From Mariniphaga anaerophila (lineage in GTDB: Bacteria; Bacteroidota; Bacteroidia; Bacteroidales; Prolixibacteraceae), in contig NZ_FQUM01000007.1 in the NCBI RefSeq assembly GCF_900129025.1, positions 62,001 through 126,000 of the forward strand: a stretch of 64,000 bases of DNA. Direction: 5' to 3'. Shown piece after piece: positions 26,750 to 36,340 of this stretch. The translations under genes were made by a program, and so were the position numbers. Below the pieces are notes generated by a model. It did no database searches, was not told the origin of the DNA, and saw only the letters and a list, made by a program, of their open reading frames with translations. How positions within the stretch are numbered: the stretch's first letter is position 1; the number at the start of each line of letters is the position of its first letter.

Positions 26750-27283
26750 ATGCGAAAATTAAGAACAAACGAACTCAATCGTCTTACCGCCGAAGAATAC
26801 AAGAAAACAGATAAAACGCCGCTGGTGGTGGTGCTCGATAACATCCGAAGCTGCAATAATATTGGTTCGGTTTTTCGGACGTCGGACGCGTTGCTGCTCG
26901 AAAAGATTTACCTCTGTGGAATTACTGCCACACCTCCCAACAAAGATATTCATAAAACGGCTCTCGATGCCGAAAAGTCGGTTGACTGGGAATACTTTAA
27001 AAAAACGGAAGACGCGGTTGAAAAGCTGAAAGCCGAGGGGTACAATATTTTTGCCGTAGAGCAGGTTGAAAACAGCATCTCTCTTCTTGATTTTGAACCT
27101 GCAGAAAACGAGAAAATAGCGCTGATTTTTGGCAACGAAGTAAAAGGGGTTCAGCAAAAAGTAGTCGATTTGTGCGACGGCGCCATCGAAATTCCCCAGT
27201 ACGGAACCAAACATTCATTCAATATTTCGGTAAGTGCCGGCATCGTTTTATGGGATATTTTTCAGAAGATGAAACGGCCGTGA
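26750..27283 (+). CDS. TrmH/SpoU-family RNA 2'-O-methyltransferase
   Basis: 177 residues of the SPOUT superfamily. Motif 1 is NNIGSVFRTSDA (Asn and Arg conserved), motif 2 IALIFGNEVKGV, and motif 3 IPQYGTKHSFNISVSAGI, forming the knotted SAM site. It lacks the extra N-terminal substrate domain of RlmB. It is likely a tRNA or rRNA ribose methylase; TrmH/TrmL-type specificity cannot be settled. It begins 7 nt after the arginine deiminase stop, so the two are co-transcribed. Confidence 0.92.
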   Translation: MRKLRTNELNRLTAEEYKKTDKTPLVVVLDNIRSCNNIGSVFRTSDALLLEKIYLCGITATPPNKDIHKTALDAEKSVDWEYFKKTEDAVEKLKAEGYNIFAVEQVENSISLLDFEPAENEKIALIFGNEVKGVQQKVVDLCDGAIEIPQYGTKHSFNISVSAGIVLWDIFQKMKRP

Positions 27284-27409
27284 GAAGTGTTTGTATAAAA
27301 ACGTTATTCATTAAAATAATGGGAGTTCCATCTCGCGCCTTTCATAATAAACAGTTTTTATAAAACGAAAAAATGAGTATTTTTATTACTGAACAAAGAA
27401 GTAATAAAA

Positions 27410-28705
27410 ATGAATACCCCAAAAGCAGTTCCTGAAGAGTTCCTGCATTTCATCTGGGAAAACCACTTGTTTTTTGCCGGGAACCTGTTAACGGTTGACG
27501 GCGAAGTTCTGGAAATAGTTAGCACCGGACGAAGAAATACCAATGCCGGCCCCGATTTTTTCAATGCGAAAATCAGGATTGGGGAAACAATTTGGGCGGG
27601 AAATGTTGAAATTCACAAAAATGCTTCCGACTGGCAGAGGCACAATCATGCCGACGATAAATCCTACGAAAATGTTATTCTGCACGTGGTGGAAAATGCA
27701 GACCGGCAAGTGGTACGCAGCGACGGTTCCTCCGTTGCAACACTGGAAATGAAGTGGCCGGAGCAGTTCACAAATAATTACCAAAAATTGTTGGATGCTC
27801 AATCCTGGGTTGCCTGCCAGGATCAGTTTCATCGGGTAGACCCGGTAATTTTGCAGTTGGGTTTTAACCGGCTGATGATTGAGCGGCTGGAAGATAAAAC
27901 GGGGGAAATAGTTTGGCGCCTGGAACAAAACCACCAGAACTGGAACGAAACTTTTTATCAGATGCTGGCCCGCATGTTTGGTTTTAAAGTGAATGCAACG
28001 CCTTTTGAGTTGCTGGCAAAAGCTGTTCCCGCGAATATTCTGGGAAAACATAAAAACAGTATTTTTCAACTGGAAGCGTTGTTGTTCGGTGCTTCCGGGC
28101 TGCTGAACGATGAGTTGTTGGGTGACGATTATTTTGTGAAGTTGCGCAACGAATTTGGCTTTTTGTATAAAAAGTACGATTTAAAACCGGTGGAAGCGCA
28201 TCTTTGGAAATTTATGCGTTTGCGTCCGGGAAATTTTCCGACAGTTCGCATTTCGCAACTGGCGGCACTGGTTCACGAATCGCACGGATTGTTTTCCAAA
28301 ATTCTGGAAACGGAAAATATCGACCAGCTCAAAACGCTTTTCAGGGTGCAGGCATCGTCGTACTGGAACACCCATTTTCGGTTTAACAAACCTTCTTCGA
28401 GGGCTCATTCCACCTCGTTGGGCGAAAGTTCCATCAACACCATTATTATTAATGTTGTGGTGCCTTTTCTTTTTGTTTACGGGGAAAAACAAAACCAGCA
28501 CCATTTGAAAAACCGTGCGCTGGATTTTTTGGAGAAGCTTCCGCCTGAAAACAACTCCATTGTAAAACGGTGGGGCGAATTAGGAATAGTTGCCCGCTCG
28601 GCGTTTGAATCGCAAGCGCTGCTGCAACTGAAAAATGTACACTGCAACAACAAAAAATGCCTGACCTGCCCGATTGGGAACAAACTCGTAAAAAGCCTGG
28701 ACTGA
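27410..28705 (+). CDS. DUF2851-family protein
   Basis: 431 residues. The N-terminal VPEEFLHFIWENHLFF, NAGPDFFNAKIRIGETIWAGNVEIH and HNHADDKSYENVILHVV blocks are the hallmark of DUF2851, as is the C-terminal cysteine cluster (C416, C420/C423-type: CNNKKCLTCPIGN). The central ADD-x-K-like motifs recall a nuclease-type core, but activity is undemonstrated. The terminal cysteines could bind a metal or Fe-S cluster. The family is mostly confined to Bacteroidota and is usually a single-copy gene. Confidence 0.9.
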   Translation: MNTPKAVPEEFLHFIWENHLFFAGNLLTVDGEVLEIVSTGRRNTNAGPDFFNAKIRIGETIWAGNVEIHKNASDWQRHNHADDKSYENVILHVVENADRQVVRSDGSSVATLEMKWPEQFTNNYQKLLDAQSWVACQDQFHRVDPVILQLGFNRLMIERLEDKTGEIVWRLEQNHQNWNETFYQMLARMFGFKVNATPFELLAKAVPANILGKHKNSIFQLEALLFGASGLLNDELLGDDYFVKLRNEFGFLYKKYDLKPVEAHLWKFMRLRPGNFPTVRISQLAALVHESHGLFSKILETENIDQLKTLFRVQASSYWNTHFRFNKPSSRAHSTSLGESSINTIIINVVVPFLFVYGEKQNQHHLKNRALDFLEKLPPENNSIVKRWGELGIVARSAFESQALLQLKNVHCNNKKCLTCPIGNKLVKSLD

Positions 28706-28736
28706 ACGTGCTGGAAGCAACAATCAACGGGCGCGG

Positions 28737-30710
28737 TTAAACCGAAAACAGTTCAGAAGCCAGGTTAACCTGCGCCGGGTCTCCCAAAACATATGCAATA
28801 TCTCCGGCAATAAACTGGGTTTTTAACACAGGGTGCTCAATCATTTCGTCACCCCGCCTGATTGCCAGCAGCGTCACTCCGGTTTTTTTCCTCAGGTCGA
28901 TTTCCCCCAGTGTTTTTCCTTCGGCAACAGCGTTGGTGTCAATGGTAATGGCCGAGATATTTACGTTGGGCAATTGGTCGAACAAAGAGGGCTGGTTTAC
29001 CATGTCTTTTTCGCTGAAAGCGCCCAGGCTCATGCTTCGTATTTGTGCCATCATCCGGTTAATTTTCTTTTGCGGATAAAGCCTTCGCATTAAAACTCTG
29101 TTGAAAAAATCGATGGCGATTTCAAACTTTTCGGGGAAAACCTGGTCGGCGCCGATTTTAAAAAGTTGTTGCACATTTTCTATGTCTCTGACGCGGGCAA
29201 TTACAAACGCCTGGCTATTGATTTTTTTTATTTTGCCAATGATGGCCATGGACGGAATTATGTCGCCGATTGAAATTACCACCACATCTGCAACGTCAAC
29301 ATGAGCTTTTAACAAAATGGGTTCATTTACCGCATCGCCATAAACCACGTTGTCGCCGGCATTCATTTTTTCTTTGGCAATTGTCGGGTCAAAAATTACC
29401 GACACGTGTTTCATGTCGTATTGTTTGGCCATGATCGACAATTTCAGCGCGCTGGAGTCTTTCCCGATAATAACAAGATGGTTTTTGAAATCGGGGATGT
29501 CCACCTCTTTGAGCGGGAAAAGACCGTTTACCAGAAACCGGGGAAGGTTAAATTTCAGAAACCAGTTGGCAATCGGTAGCGAGATGTTCATGAAAATTGG
29601 AGTAAGTGCCATTGTAATTACGGTTACTGCCAGAAAAAGCTGGTAGCTGAATCCGGACAGAATGCCATGATTGTATCCTACTTTGGCAAGAATAAATGAA
29701 AATTCTCCTACCTGGCTAAGAGCAAATCCAATGAGTACAATTCCCCGGAATGTGTGTCCCAGTATAAAACCGGTGATGGAGCCAATGAGCATTTTCAGAA
29801 CAACAACCAGCAAAACAGCGCCTGCCACCAGCAAAATATTTTCCTGTACAAACGAAAGGTTTAGCAGCATTCCTATTGAAACAAAAAAGAAACTGGTGAA
29901 TGTATCTTTAAAAGGAATCAGGTTGCCGAAAGCGTTGTGGCTGTATTCCGATTCGGAAATCATCAATCCGGCCAAGAATGCACCAAACGCCAGCGACATT
30001 CCCAACTGGTAGGTGAGTAACGCAATTGCAAAACAAATCAGAAAAATGCTCATGTTAAACAACTCCTGGTTTTTTGCCAGCGCAATTGCGTGCAACAGTT
30101 TCGGAAGAAGCCATTTGTTGCCGGCGTAAACAATTCCCATTATCAGGGCTGTTTTTCCGAGCAGCAGAAAAATTTCCCTTCCAATGTCGGCCGAAGGATT
30201 TCCCAGCAGGTTGGTAAAAAGCAAAAGCGGAACCAGCAGCAAATCCTGGAAAATAAGAATGCCCAATACTGTGCGGCCATAATTGGACGTGAGCTCCGAC
30301 CGTTCCTGTAACAACTTCAGAACAAGTGCCGAACTGCTCAGCGCAATAAGAAATCCCATAAAAAGGCTGCCCTCCCAGCTCATCTCAAAAAACGAAGACA
30401 GTGCATAAAAAACAGATGCAGTAAGCGCCACCTGAAGTAATCCGCCAAAGAAAACAATCCTGCGAATACGTACTAAATGCTTGAGCGAAAATTCTAGCCC
30501 AATGGTGAATAACAGCAAAATAACTCCAATCTCGGCCAGTATCTCGATGTTTTGCTCTTCGTGAACAAGAGCCAGAAGGTGAGGGCCGGCAATTATTCCG
30601 GTAATTAAATAGCCAACAGCCGTTGGTATTTTTAAACGGGTAAAAAGCAGGTTCACAAAAGTGGAAAGTGCAAAAATGATTACAATATCACCTAGAATTG
30701 TTAACTCCAT
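28737..30710 (-). CDS. CPA2-family monovalent cation:H+ antiporter with RCK domain (KefB/YbaL-like)
   Basis: 657 residues: about twelve membrane spans (1-385, with GYLITGIIAGPHLLALV and GLEFSLKHLVRIR), then a TrkA-N/RCK nucleotide-binding domain (about 410-520, HLVIIGKDSSALKLSIMAKQY, VVYGDAVNEPILLKAHV) and a TrkA-C domain (about 575-657). The glycine motif of the RCK domain is degenerate (GKDSSA), so NAD(H) binding may be altered. The protein likely exchanges K+ or Na+ for H+. It converges on the DUF2851 gene with 31 nt between stops. Confidence 0.94.
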   Translation of the reverse strand: MELTILGDIVIIFALSTFVNLLFTRLKIPTAVGYLITGIIAGPHLLALVHEEQNIEILAEIGVILLLFTIGLEFSLKHLVRIRRIVFFGGLLQVALTASVFYALSSFFEMSWEGSLFMGFLIALSSSALVLKLLQERSELTSNYGRTVLGILIFQDLLLVPLLLFTNLLGNPSADIGREIFLLLGKTALIMGIVYAGNKWLLPKLLHAIALAKNQELFNMSIFLICFAIALLTYQLGMSLAFGAFLAGLMISESEYSHNAFGNLIPFKDTFTSFFFVSIGMLLNLSFVQENILLVAGAVLLVVVLKMLIGSITGFILGHTFRGIVLIGFALSQVGEFSFILAKVGYNHGILSGFSYQLFLAVTVITMALTPIFMNISLPIANWFLKFNLPRFLVNGLFPLKEVDIPDFKNHLVIIGKDSSALKLSIMAKQYDMKHVSVIFDPTIAKEKMNAGDNVVYGDAVNEPILLKAHVDVADVVVISIGDIIPSMAIIGKIKKINSQAFVIARVRDIENVQQLFKIGADQVFPEKFEIAIDFFNRVLMRRLYPQKKINRMMAQIRSMSLGAFSEKDMVNQPSLFDQLPNVNISAITIDTNAVAEGKTLGEIDLRKKTGVTLLAIRRGDEMIEHPVLKTQFIAGDIAYVLGDPAQVNLASELFSV

Positions 30711-30769
30711 TCGTTGTGGTTTTCATTAACTAATATAAGTGAATTTTTGGCAGAATCGGCTGGCAGGAA

Positions 30770-30805
30770 CAAAAAAAGGCGCCTTTTTCAGACGCCTTTC
30801 ATAAT
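30770..30805 (-). terminator. Terminator of the NigD-like gene
   Basis: On the minus strand AAAGGCG ... CGCCTTT followed by a run of seven T. It separates the lipoprotein gene from the antiporter gene. Confidence 0.8.
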
Positions 30806-30821
30806 TGCTTTACATTATAGT

Positions 30822-31547
30822 TTAATTGTCTTCTTCGTATTTAAACACTCCCTTGTACTCGTTAACTTCACCGTCGTAGTCGGTACTGGTAACCCTGACT
30901 TTTACCGAGTCTTGTCCGGCAATCTTCAACTGGTTCAAATTAAACGATACATAAGCGGCAAAAGGCAGGTCTTCCCGGTCGCCGTTGTCGTTGTGGCGCA
31001 ACTCAAGTTCAATGGCCTGGCTGCCGTCTAATTCCCCGGGTTCTTTTACCAGGTTGATGTAATGAACTTCGTAACGTCCCCAATATTTAATTTCGAAATT
31101 CAGCAGGCTGTCAGTCATCCAGGCATGCTTAACAATAATAGGGTCGTTCCCAATGCTGTCCTGATTTTCTTCGGTGATGTCCATAATTCCTTTCAGCAAT
31201 ACTTTTTTAACGGAATTTACTTTAATGTAAAATCTGTCGGCATCGCTGCCATCGTTGGCATTGTCGTCCAGAATGGTGTAGTTTAACAAAACCCGTTCTC
31301 CTGTTTTTAGGCGCGAATTCGGGTCATCGCTTCCGTAATAGTACCAGGGTAAACTGTACCCCGATGCCACCGGAATCAATACATCGCCATTGTCCATATT
31401 TATTTTATATTCCACAGGATCAGAGCTGGTTTGTTCGATCATCCCAAAGCCGATCCATACTTTGCCCAACGAGTAGCCGTCGTCATCAAGACAGCTGGTA
31501 ATTGTGAAAGCTAATCCCAGTAAAATAATTAATGCATACTTTTTCAT
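30822..31547 (-). CDS. NigD-like lipoprotein
   Basis: 241 residues from the ATG at 31547; a longer frame to 31604 lacks leader character, and GAGGAGA lies before the chosen ATG. Lipoprotein signal with lipobox TITSC. The mature protein has the two-domain NigD pattern: an N-terminal OB-like part (GERVLLNYTILDDN, RFYIKVNSVKKVLLKGI) and a C-terminal beta domain (LLNFEIKYWGRYEVHYINLV, AYVSFNLNQLK). NigD-like proteins are Bacteroidota envelope proteins, first linked to an induced bacteriocin-like operon; their role is open. Confidence 0.88.
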   Translation of the reverse strand: MKKYALIILLGLAFTITSCLDDDGYSLGKVWIGFGMIEQTSSDPVEYKINMDNGDVLIPVASGYSLPWYYYGSDDPNSRLKTGERVLLNYTILDDNANDGSDADRFYIKVNSVKKVLLKGIMDITEENQDSIGNDPIIVKHAWMTDSLLNFEIKYWGRYEVHYINLVKEPGELDGSQAIELELRHNDNGDREDLPFAAYVSFNLNQLKIAGQDSVKVRVTSTDYDGEVNEYKGVFKYEEDN

Positions 31548-31738
31548 TGCTATACTCTCCTCATTTAAAAATTTATACAATTCATAGATTAACCGGGGGG
31601 GCAAATGGTTGCGTGCAAATAGAAATTTTTTTTTTCGGTGGTGTAACCGTTGCTGTCACTGACAAAAGAACAATAAACCAAATGGCACGCACTTTGTTAT
31701 TTATTTCTCAATATATATAAATACTTAGATGTATAAGC

Positions 31739-32329
31739 ATGAAAAAAATTGCATCTTTACACGGTTTAAAAACGGAGACCGGCGCGAACGAAAATGTTTG
31801 GCTGTTGTTATATAAAAAGGGTTCGGAACAGAGTGACTGTGCTTTGGAGAACTTTCAACGTGCAGGAGAAGCTGCCGCAGAAATGAAGAAAAACAACGTT
31901 CTGTGTAGTGCTGATGTAAACGAAGTGAAGGATATTCATCCGGAATTTGGTGTGACAACTGTACCTGCGCTTCTTTATTTTGAAAAAGGGCAGTTGCGTA
32001 ATCTGGTAAAAGGCTGCCACCGGCCGGAGCAGTTTAATGCCATTTTTGACAAATCGGCAGCAACTGTTGTCGCAAATGGAGAAAAGAAACCACAGAAAAG
32101 CGTTACGGTTTATACCACGCCAACCTGTACCTGGTGTAATACCATTAAGCGCCATTTTCAGGAAAACGGAATCAATTACCGCGAAGTAGATGTTTCGCGC
32201 GACCAGAAAGCGGCTGAAGAGATGGTGCGCCGAAGCGGACAGCAAGGTGTTCCGCAAACCGATATCAACGGCGAGATGATTGTCGGTTTCGATAAAACAA
32301 GAATTAATAGTTTGTTGGGAATAAATTAA
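31739..32329 (+). CDS. Thioredoxin-like/glutaredoxin fusion protein
   Basis: 196 residues in two parts. Residues about 15-105 are a thioredoxin-fold domain with VTTVPALLYFEKG (cis-Pro loop) but only one cysteine at the active-site position (SDCA), so it is not a CxxC oxidoreductase. Residues about 117-196 are a glutaredoxin domain with C130-TW-C133, GVPQTDINGEMIVGFD and a normal cis-Pro. No signal peptide: cytosolic. First gene of a three-gene redox/chaperone unit (13 nt to the next gene). Possibly reduces ribonucleotide reductase or a peroxidase. Confidence 0.88.
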   Translation: MKKIASLHGLKTETGANENVWLLLYKKGSEQSDCALENFQRAGEAAAEMKKNNVLCSADVNEVKDIHPEFGVTTVPALLYFEKGQLRNLVKGCHRPEQFNAIFDKSAATVVANGEKKPQKSVTVYTTPTCTWCNTIKRHFQENGINYREVDVSRDQKAAEEMVRRSGQQGVPQTDINGEMIVGFDKTRINSLLGIN

Positions 32330-32342
32330 ATAGTGAAATCAT

Positions 32343-32882
32343 ATGAAAAAGTTAGTATTCGTTATGGCAGTTGCAGCGTTTTCTTTTTACAGCTGTAACT
32401 CAGGCCAGGCAAAAAGCAATGAAAACGAGACCGCCGAGAGTTCGGCTGCTCAGGTACAGACAGTGGCAGACAATAGTCCGGCCAGCACAGCATCTGCCGA
32501 TGGTGGTTCAATCCTTCTAACCAAAAGTGTTTTTCTGGACAAGGTTTGGGATTACAACACCTCGCCACAAGAGTGGAAATACAAAGGTGACAAACCTGCT
32601 TTAATCGATTTTTATGCAGATTGGTGTGGCCCGTGCAAAATTGCATCGCCCATTCTCGAAGAAATTTCAAAAGAGTACGCCGGTAAAATTTATGTGTATA
32701 AAATTGATACCCAAAAAGAACGCGAACTGGCATCGGTATTCGGAATTAGCGGTATTCCGGCATTTTTATACATTCCTGTTGAAGGGCAGCCGGTAATGTT
32801 GTCAGGCATTGCCCGCTCAAAAGAAGATACCAAAAAGATGTTTCAGGATAACATCGACAAATATTTGTTAACTTCAAATTAG
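32343..32882 (+). CDS. Lipoprotein thioredoxin
   Basis: 179 residues. Lipoprotein leader with SFYSC (Cys about 18), a Ser/Ala/Glu-rich linker (about 20-55) and a canonical thioredoxin domain (about 60-179) with WCGPC at 94-98 and GIPAFLYIPVEG containing the cis-Pro. It probably works in the periplasm on exported thiol proteins. It lies between a cytosolic redox fusion and a Cpn10 gene, all on one strand with short gaps. Confidence 0.92.
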   Translation: MKKLVFVMAVAAFSFYSCNSGQAKSNENETAESSAAQVQTVADNSPASTASADGGSILLTKSVFLDKVWDYNTSPQEWKYKGDKPALIDFYADWCGPCKIASPILEEISKEYAGKIYVYKIDTQKERELASVFGISGIPAFLYIPVEGQPVMLSGIARSKEDTKKMFQDNIDKYLLTSN

Positions 32883-32903
32883 TGTTAAACGTTTAAATAA
32901 AGA

Positions 32904-33200
32904 ATGGTAAAAATGAAAGAGTTACAGCCAATTAATCAGAATGTTCTGCTGGAACTGTCGGAAGACACTGCAGAGCAGAAAACCGCTGCAGGGATTATTA
33001 TTCCCGATTCTGCACAGGAAAAGCAGGAAGTTGCTAAAGTTGTTGCGGTAAGCAACATCGAAAATGCAGAAATTGCACCGGGAGACCAGGTGCTCTACAA
33101 AAAGTTTTCAGGTACAGAAATCGATTTCGAAGGGAAAAAATACCTGTTGGTCCCCTACGTTGATATCTTATCTAAAGTTGTAGAAACCGAGTCAATTTAA
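32904..33200 (+). CDS. GroES-like 10-kDa co-chaperonin (orphan)
   Basis: 98 residues of the Cpn10 family: PINQNVLLELSEDTAEQKTAAGIIIPDSA, which contains the mobile loop that docks on GroEL, and APGDQVLYKKFSGTEI. The start could also be the second Met (32913). No groEL gene follows; the transcript ends in a strong terminator. It therefore looks like a second GroES paralogue placed in a thiol-redox operon, though whether another groES-groEL pair exists elsewhere cannot be seen here. Confidence 0.9.
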   Translation: MVKMKELQPINQNVLLELSEDTAEQKTAAGIIIPDSAQEKQEVAKVVAVSNIENAEIAPGDQVLYKKFSGTEIDFEGKKYLLVPYVDILSKVVETESI

Positions 33201-33262
33201 AAGGCTAATGTCTTGAATTTTACTTATTCTGCCAGAAACGTTTTTCAAAATCGACATAAAGA

Positions 33263-33289
33263 GCCGGGCATTGTTCCCGGCTTTTTTAT
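33263..33289. terminator. Bidirectional terminator between Cpn10 gene and hutH
   Basis: GCCGGG, 7-nt loop, CCCGGC then seven T. A perfect intrinsic terminator for the plus strand that may also serve hutH from the minus side. Confidence 0.88.
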
Positions 33290-33390
33290 TGCATAAATTT
33301 TTGTCGTCTCTGTTTTTGGTTTCACAGAAAAAAGCGGAATAAAACGGGCAAATTTGTTTTTATTCCACTTTTCCCGGAAGGAGGCTACTA

Positions 33391-34893
33391 TTACAGATGA
33401 TTCTTTTCTGTGGTATTTAAAAACGCAATTGTTTTATTAATCCCTTCGTACATCAACACATCCTGCTGAACAAATTCAACCGATTGCCTGTATTCCTGCA
33501 TGAAGTTTTCCAGAAACGGCGATGTTTTTGTCGGCCGCCTGAAATCCATCGCTTGCGCGGCGTTGTAGAGTTCAATAGCCAAAATCTTTTCCGTATTTAA
33601 GGCAACCTTTAAAACTTTGGTAGCGGCGTTGGCGCCCATACTTACGTGGTCTTCCTGCTCGTTAGAAGAGGGGATGGAATCTACCGATGCCGGGGTGCAG
33701 AGTTGTTTGTTCTGGCTAACAATAGAAGCGGCCGCATATTGCGGAATCATAAATCCTGAATTGAGCCCGGGGTTAGCTACCAAAAATTCCGGGAGTCCGC
33801 GTTCGCCGGAAATCAGGCGGTAGGTGCGCCGTTCGGAAATGCTGCCCAGCTCGCTTAATGCCATAGCCAGAAAATCGAGAGCCAGTGCCAGTGGCTCACC
33901 GTGGAAATTTCCGCCGGAAACAATCTGGTCGTCATCCGGGAAAACCGTCGGGTTGTCGGTTACCGAGTTGATTTCCGTTTCGAAAACGCCGGCTACATAA
34001 TTTACCGCGTCGCGCACTGCCCCGTGAACCTGTGGAATACATCGGAAGGAGTAGGGGTCCTGAATGTGCTTTTTGAACCGGTTCTGCATTTGGCTGCCTT
34101 CCAGAATATTTCTGAAGTTGGCCGCGGTTTTTGCCTGTCCTTTGTGCGGGCGGATGCGCTGGATGTTTTCCATGAAAGGTTCAATCAGCCCGTCAAATGC
34201 ATCGAGCGAAAGTGCCCCAATCATGTCGGCCTGATCGGTAATCCGGAACGTTTTGAGCAATGAATAAACTCCGTGGGCAGCCATAAACTGTGTTCCGTTC
34301 AGCAGGGCCAGCCCTTCTTTGGCCTGCAGTTTAACCGGCTCCCAGCCAAACTTTTCCAAAATGGCAGAGGCCTTAATTTTTTTTCCTTCATAATTCACCT
34401 CTCCCAACCCGATAAGCGGGAGGAAAAGCATTGCAAGCGGGGCTAAATCGCCACTGGCTCCCAGCGACCCTTGCTCGCAGACCACCGGCAAAATATTGTT
34501 GTTGAATAAATCGAGAATTCGTTGTACCGTAATCTGTTGCACTGCAGAATTTCCCTTTGCCAGGGCGTGGGCTTTAAGCAAGAGCATCAGTTTTACCACA
34601 TCTCCCGGAACTTCGGGGCCAACGTTGCAGGCGTGCGAAAGAATCAGGTTTTCCTGTAGTTTACTAAGCTCGGCATTGGAAATTTCAATGTCGCATAATG
34701 CTCCAAAACCCGTGTTAATTCCGTACAGTGGTTTTTCTGCTTCTTCCAGTTTTTTATCGAGGTATTCTTTGCTTTTCCGAATGAGGCGGATTGATTCTCC
34801 GGAAAGCTGTAGTTTTACATCGTTTTCGAGAATAAACTGAACATCCTCAAAACTGAGGTTGGAGGGAGTTATTTCAAAAATCTGATTTTTCAT
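33391..34893 (-). CDS. hutH: Histidine ammonia-lyase
   Basis: 500 residues. The MIO-forming A146-S147-G148 lies in SLGASGDLAPLA; Y57 is in YGINTGFG; FHGEPLALALDFLAMALSELG and SMGANAATK are further conserved blocks. It deaminates histidine to urocanate. Other hut genes are absent from the window. It lies 36 nt after hisS on the same strand, an unusual pairing. Tyrosine ammonia-lyase is a less likely alternative because the His-type residues around the active site match hutH best by eye. Confidence 0.93.
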   Translation of the reverse strand: MKNQIFEITPSNLSFEDVQFILENDVKLQLSGESIRLIRKSKEYLDKKLEEAEKPLYGINTGFGALCDIEISNAELSKLQENLILSHACNVGPEVPGDVVKLMLLLKAHALAKGNSAVQQITVQRILDLFNNNILPVVCEQGSLGASGDLAPLAMLFLPLIGLGEVNYEGKKIKASAILEKFGWEPVKLQAKEGLALLNGTQFMAAHGVYSLLKTFRITDQADMIGALSLDAFDGLIEPFMENIQRIRPHKGQAKTAANFRNILEGSQMQNRFKKHIQDPYSFRCIPQVHGAVRDAVNYVAGVFETEINSVTDNPTVFPDDDQIVSGGNFHGEPLALALDFLAMALSELGSISERRTYRLISGERGLPEFLVANPGLNSGFMIPQYAAASIVSQNKQLCTPASVDSIPSSNEQEDHVSMGANAATKVLKVALNTEKILAIELYNAAQAMDFRRPTKTSPFLENFMQEYRQSVEFVQQDVLMYEGINKTIAFLNTTEKNHL

Positions 34894-34929
34894 TGCTCTT
34901 ATTTTCCGAGCAATTTCGCAGAAGATTTA

Positions 34930-36294
34930 TTAACTGCAAACGATTTTTGTCAGTTCTTCAGCACTTACCAGGTGCTGCTCTCCGGTCTCCATATTTTTCA
35001 GCGTAAACTTTTGCGCTTCAATTTCATTGTCGCCGGCCAACACAACAAAAGGAATATCTTTCCGGTTGGCATAATTCATTTGTTTTTTCATTTTAGCGCT
35101 TTCCGGAAAAATTTCGGCGTTTACACCGTTTTTTCGCAATTGCGCCAGAACCGGCAGGCAGTATGCTTCTTCTTTTTCTCCAAAGTTTACAAACAGTACT
35201 TTGGTTGTTTCAAGCGATTCGCCGGGGAACAGGTTGAGCTGGGTAAGCACATCGTAAATGCGTTCGGCGCCAAAAGAAACGCCAACTCCCGAAACATCGG
35301 GCATGCCGAAAATGCCGGTCAGATCGTCGTAACGGCCACCGCCGCAAATGCTTCCTATTTGTACGTCTTTCGATTTTACTTCGAAAATTGCACCGGTGTA
35401 GTAATTCAGTCCACGCGCAAGAGTCAGGTCAAGTTCCACATCGGTTTTCAGGTTGAATTTGGCAATGTAACCAAACAGGGTTTTCATCTCGGCAATCCCT
35501 TTTGCGCCTGTTTCTGTTTCCCCGATTACCGTTTCAATTTGCTGAAGTTTTTCGGCAGTGCTGCCTTCCAGGGTTAATATAGGCTGAAGTTTATTTACTG
35601 CTTCCTGCGAAATACCTTTTTCCAGCATTTCGGCATTTACCTTTTCCAACCCGATTTTATCGAGTTTGTCGATGGCCACAGTAATATCAACCATGCGGTC
35701 GGCTTCGCCAATGGCTTCTGCAATTCCGGCCAGTATTTTCCGGTTGTTAATTTTTACGACCGTATTAATTTGCAGTCGTTCAAAAACATTGTCTATTATC
35801 TGCACCAGCTCCAGTTCGTTTAGCAGGCTATTGCTGCCAATAACATCCACATCGCACTGGTAAAATTCGCGGTAACGTCCTTTTTGCGGCCGGTCGGCAC
35901 GCCACACCGGTTGAATCTGGTAACGTTTAAAAGGAAACGTAATATCGTTGCGGTATTGCACCACGTAGCGGGCAAACGGGACGGTTAAATCGTAACGCAA
36001 CCCTTTTTCTGAAATTTTTGCAGTGAGTTTATTTGAGTTTTTTTCGTCCAGCATTTCCTGCGGAACTTTCGAAATAAAGTCACCCGAATTTAATATTTTG
36101 AAAAGGAGTTTGTCGCCTTCTTCCCCGTATTTTCCCATTAACGTAGAAAGGTTTTCCATGGCCGGCGTTTCAATGGGTTGAAATCCGTACAACCTAAAAA
36201 CATCTTTTATCGTATCGAAAATATAATTTCGTCTCACCATTTCAGCCGGTGAGAAGTCGCGGGTACCTTTTGGTATCGAAGGTTTTTGTGCCAT
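34930..36294 (-). CDS. hisS: Histidyl-tRNA synthetase
   Basis: 454 residues from the ATG at 36294 ([14 protein letters not shown]). Class II motifs are present: motif 2 near [25 protein letters not shown], the histidine motif [12 protein letters not shown], motif 3 [12 protein letters not shown], and a C-terminal anticodon-binding domain (about 355-454). The open frame extends to 36342, but a -7 box at 36314-36321 lies inside that extension, so the longer start is wrong. Charges tRNA-His. Confidence 0.96.
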   Translation of the reverse strand: MAQKPSIPKGTRDFSPAEMVRRNYIFDTIKDVFRLYGFQPIETPAMENLSTLMGKYGEEGDKLLFKILNSGDFISKVPQEMLDEKNSNKLTAKISEKGLRYDLTVPFARYVVQYRNDITFPFKRYQIQPVWRADRPQKGRYREFYQCDVDVIGSNSLLNELELVQIIDNVFERLQINTVVKINNRKILAGIAEAIGEADRMVDITVAIDKLDKIGLEKVNAEMLEKGISQEAVNKLQPILTLEGSTAEKLQQIETVIGETETGAKGIAEMKTLFGYIAKFNLKTDVELDLTLARGLNYYTGAIFEVKSKDVQIGSICGGGRYDDLTGIFGMPDVSGVGVSFGAERIYDVLTQLNLFPGESLETTKVLFVNFGEKEEAYCLPVLAQLRKNGVNAEIFPESAKMKKQMNYANRKDIPFVVLAGDNEIEAQKFTLKNMETGEQHLVSAEELTKIVCS

Positions 36295-36313
36295 ATCCTT
36301 TTTTATTAAGCCG

Positions 36314-36321
36314 CAAAAATA
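36314..36321 (-). promoter_or_regulatory. Promoter -7 box of hisS (and probably hutH)
   Basis: Minus-strand TATTTTTG matches TAnnTTTG, 19 nt before the hisS ATG. It decides the start codon choice. Confidence 0.65.
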
Positions 36322-36340
36322 CAGAAAAAGTACGAAAGAC

